Under the pieces are notes generated by a model that saw nothing but the letters and a program-made list of their open reading frames with translations, made no database searches and was not told the origin of the DNA. A stretch of DNA of 64,000 nt. Origin: Dendrolimus kikuchii (Eukaryota; Arthropoda; Insecta; Lepidoptera; Lasiocampidae). Shown here piece after piece: positions 63,926-64,000 of the stretch; position 1 is the stretch's first letter; every line of letters begins with the position of its first letter. The position numbers were made by a program, and so were the translations under genes. The stretch spans positions 16,870,710-16,934,709 of the forward strand of contig CM034407.1 of NCBI GenBank assembly GCA_019925095.2, in the 5' to 3' direction.

Positions 63926-64000
63926 AAGAGCTAATAATACTAATATACAGCCTTTTGAGGCACTTTTACTATAAATACTTGACCATTGACGAATTTCTGT
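63926..64000. other. window edge, intron sequence
   Basis: Nothing recognised; presumably intron 2 of the odorant-binding-protein gene. Confidence 0.4.

Noticed and set aside
1..64000. CRISPR arrays, operons, bacterial promoters or a phage
   Set aside because: Introns with consensus splice sites, SINEs, LINEs and LTR elements show eukaryotic nuclear DNA; the tandem repeats have no spacer structure.

Overview
The window reads as nuclear DNA of an insect, most likely a moth or butterfly. It is AT-rich and almost gene-free. It is packed with nested LTR retroelements, 5'-truncated LINE tails, SINEs and small inverted-repeat elements. Several repeats look like ones I associate with lepidopteran genomes: the 'gcctggaagagatcgct' LINE tail, the 'cctgccaa...gtgggagattta' repeat, and LINE ends carrying ATGT tetranucleotide tails. 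That taxonomic call rests on recognition, not on a search. No rRNA, CRISPR or real tRNA gene is visible.

Left part (1-9255): a mariner transposase remnant is followed by a structurally complete errantivirus-like endogenous retrovirus (286-9251) with near-identical LTRs and a 4-bp target duplication. Its gag, pol and env are recognisable. gag and pol are linked by a textbook -1 slippery heptamer. pol is broken once before integrase and again by a SINE-like insertion, and env is broken once.

Middle (9256-45461): repeats inside repeats. There are solo LTRs of at least three families (B, D and a 265-bp one), two copies of a composite LINE derivative, an LTR-plus-gag remnant fused to a LINE fragment, three 256-bp tandem units, and a 496-bp tandem duplication containing a palindrome. 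A chimeric LINE insertion at 43752-44011 appears to have captured RNA that started in the solo LTR near 40.7 kb.

Right part (45462-64000): a complete Ty3/gypsy element lies on the minus strand (45462-52770), with LTRs that read as identical and a 1588-codon open Gag-Pol. The N-terminal part of its Gag is a 24-bp minisatellite encoding an octapeptide. Beyond more repeats, at the right edge, are the first two coding exons of a host gene with the signal peptide, splice phases and cysteine spacing of an insect odorant-binding protein. The rest of that gene lies outside the window.

Family letters (A to J) are my own labels for repeats seen more than once here. Copy boundaries are read by eye and are usually good to within about 10 bases, except where a target duplication fixes them.
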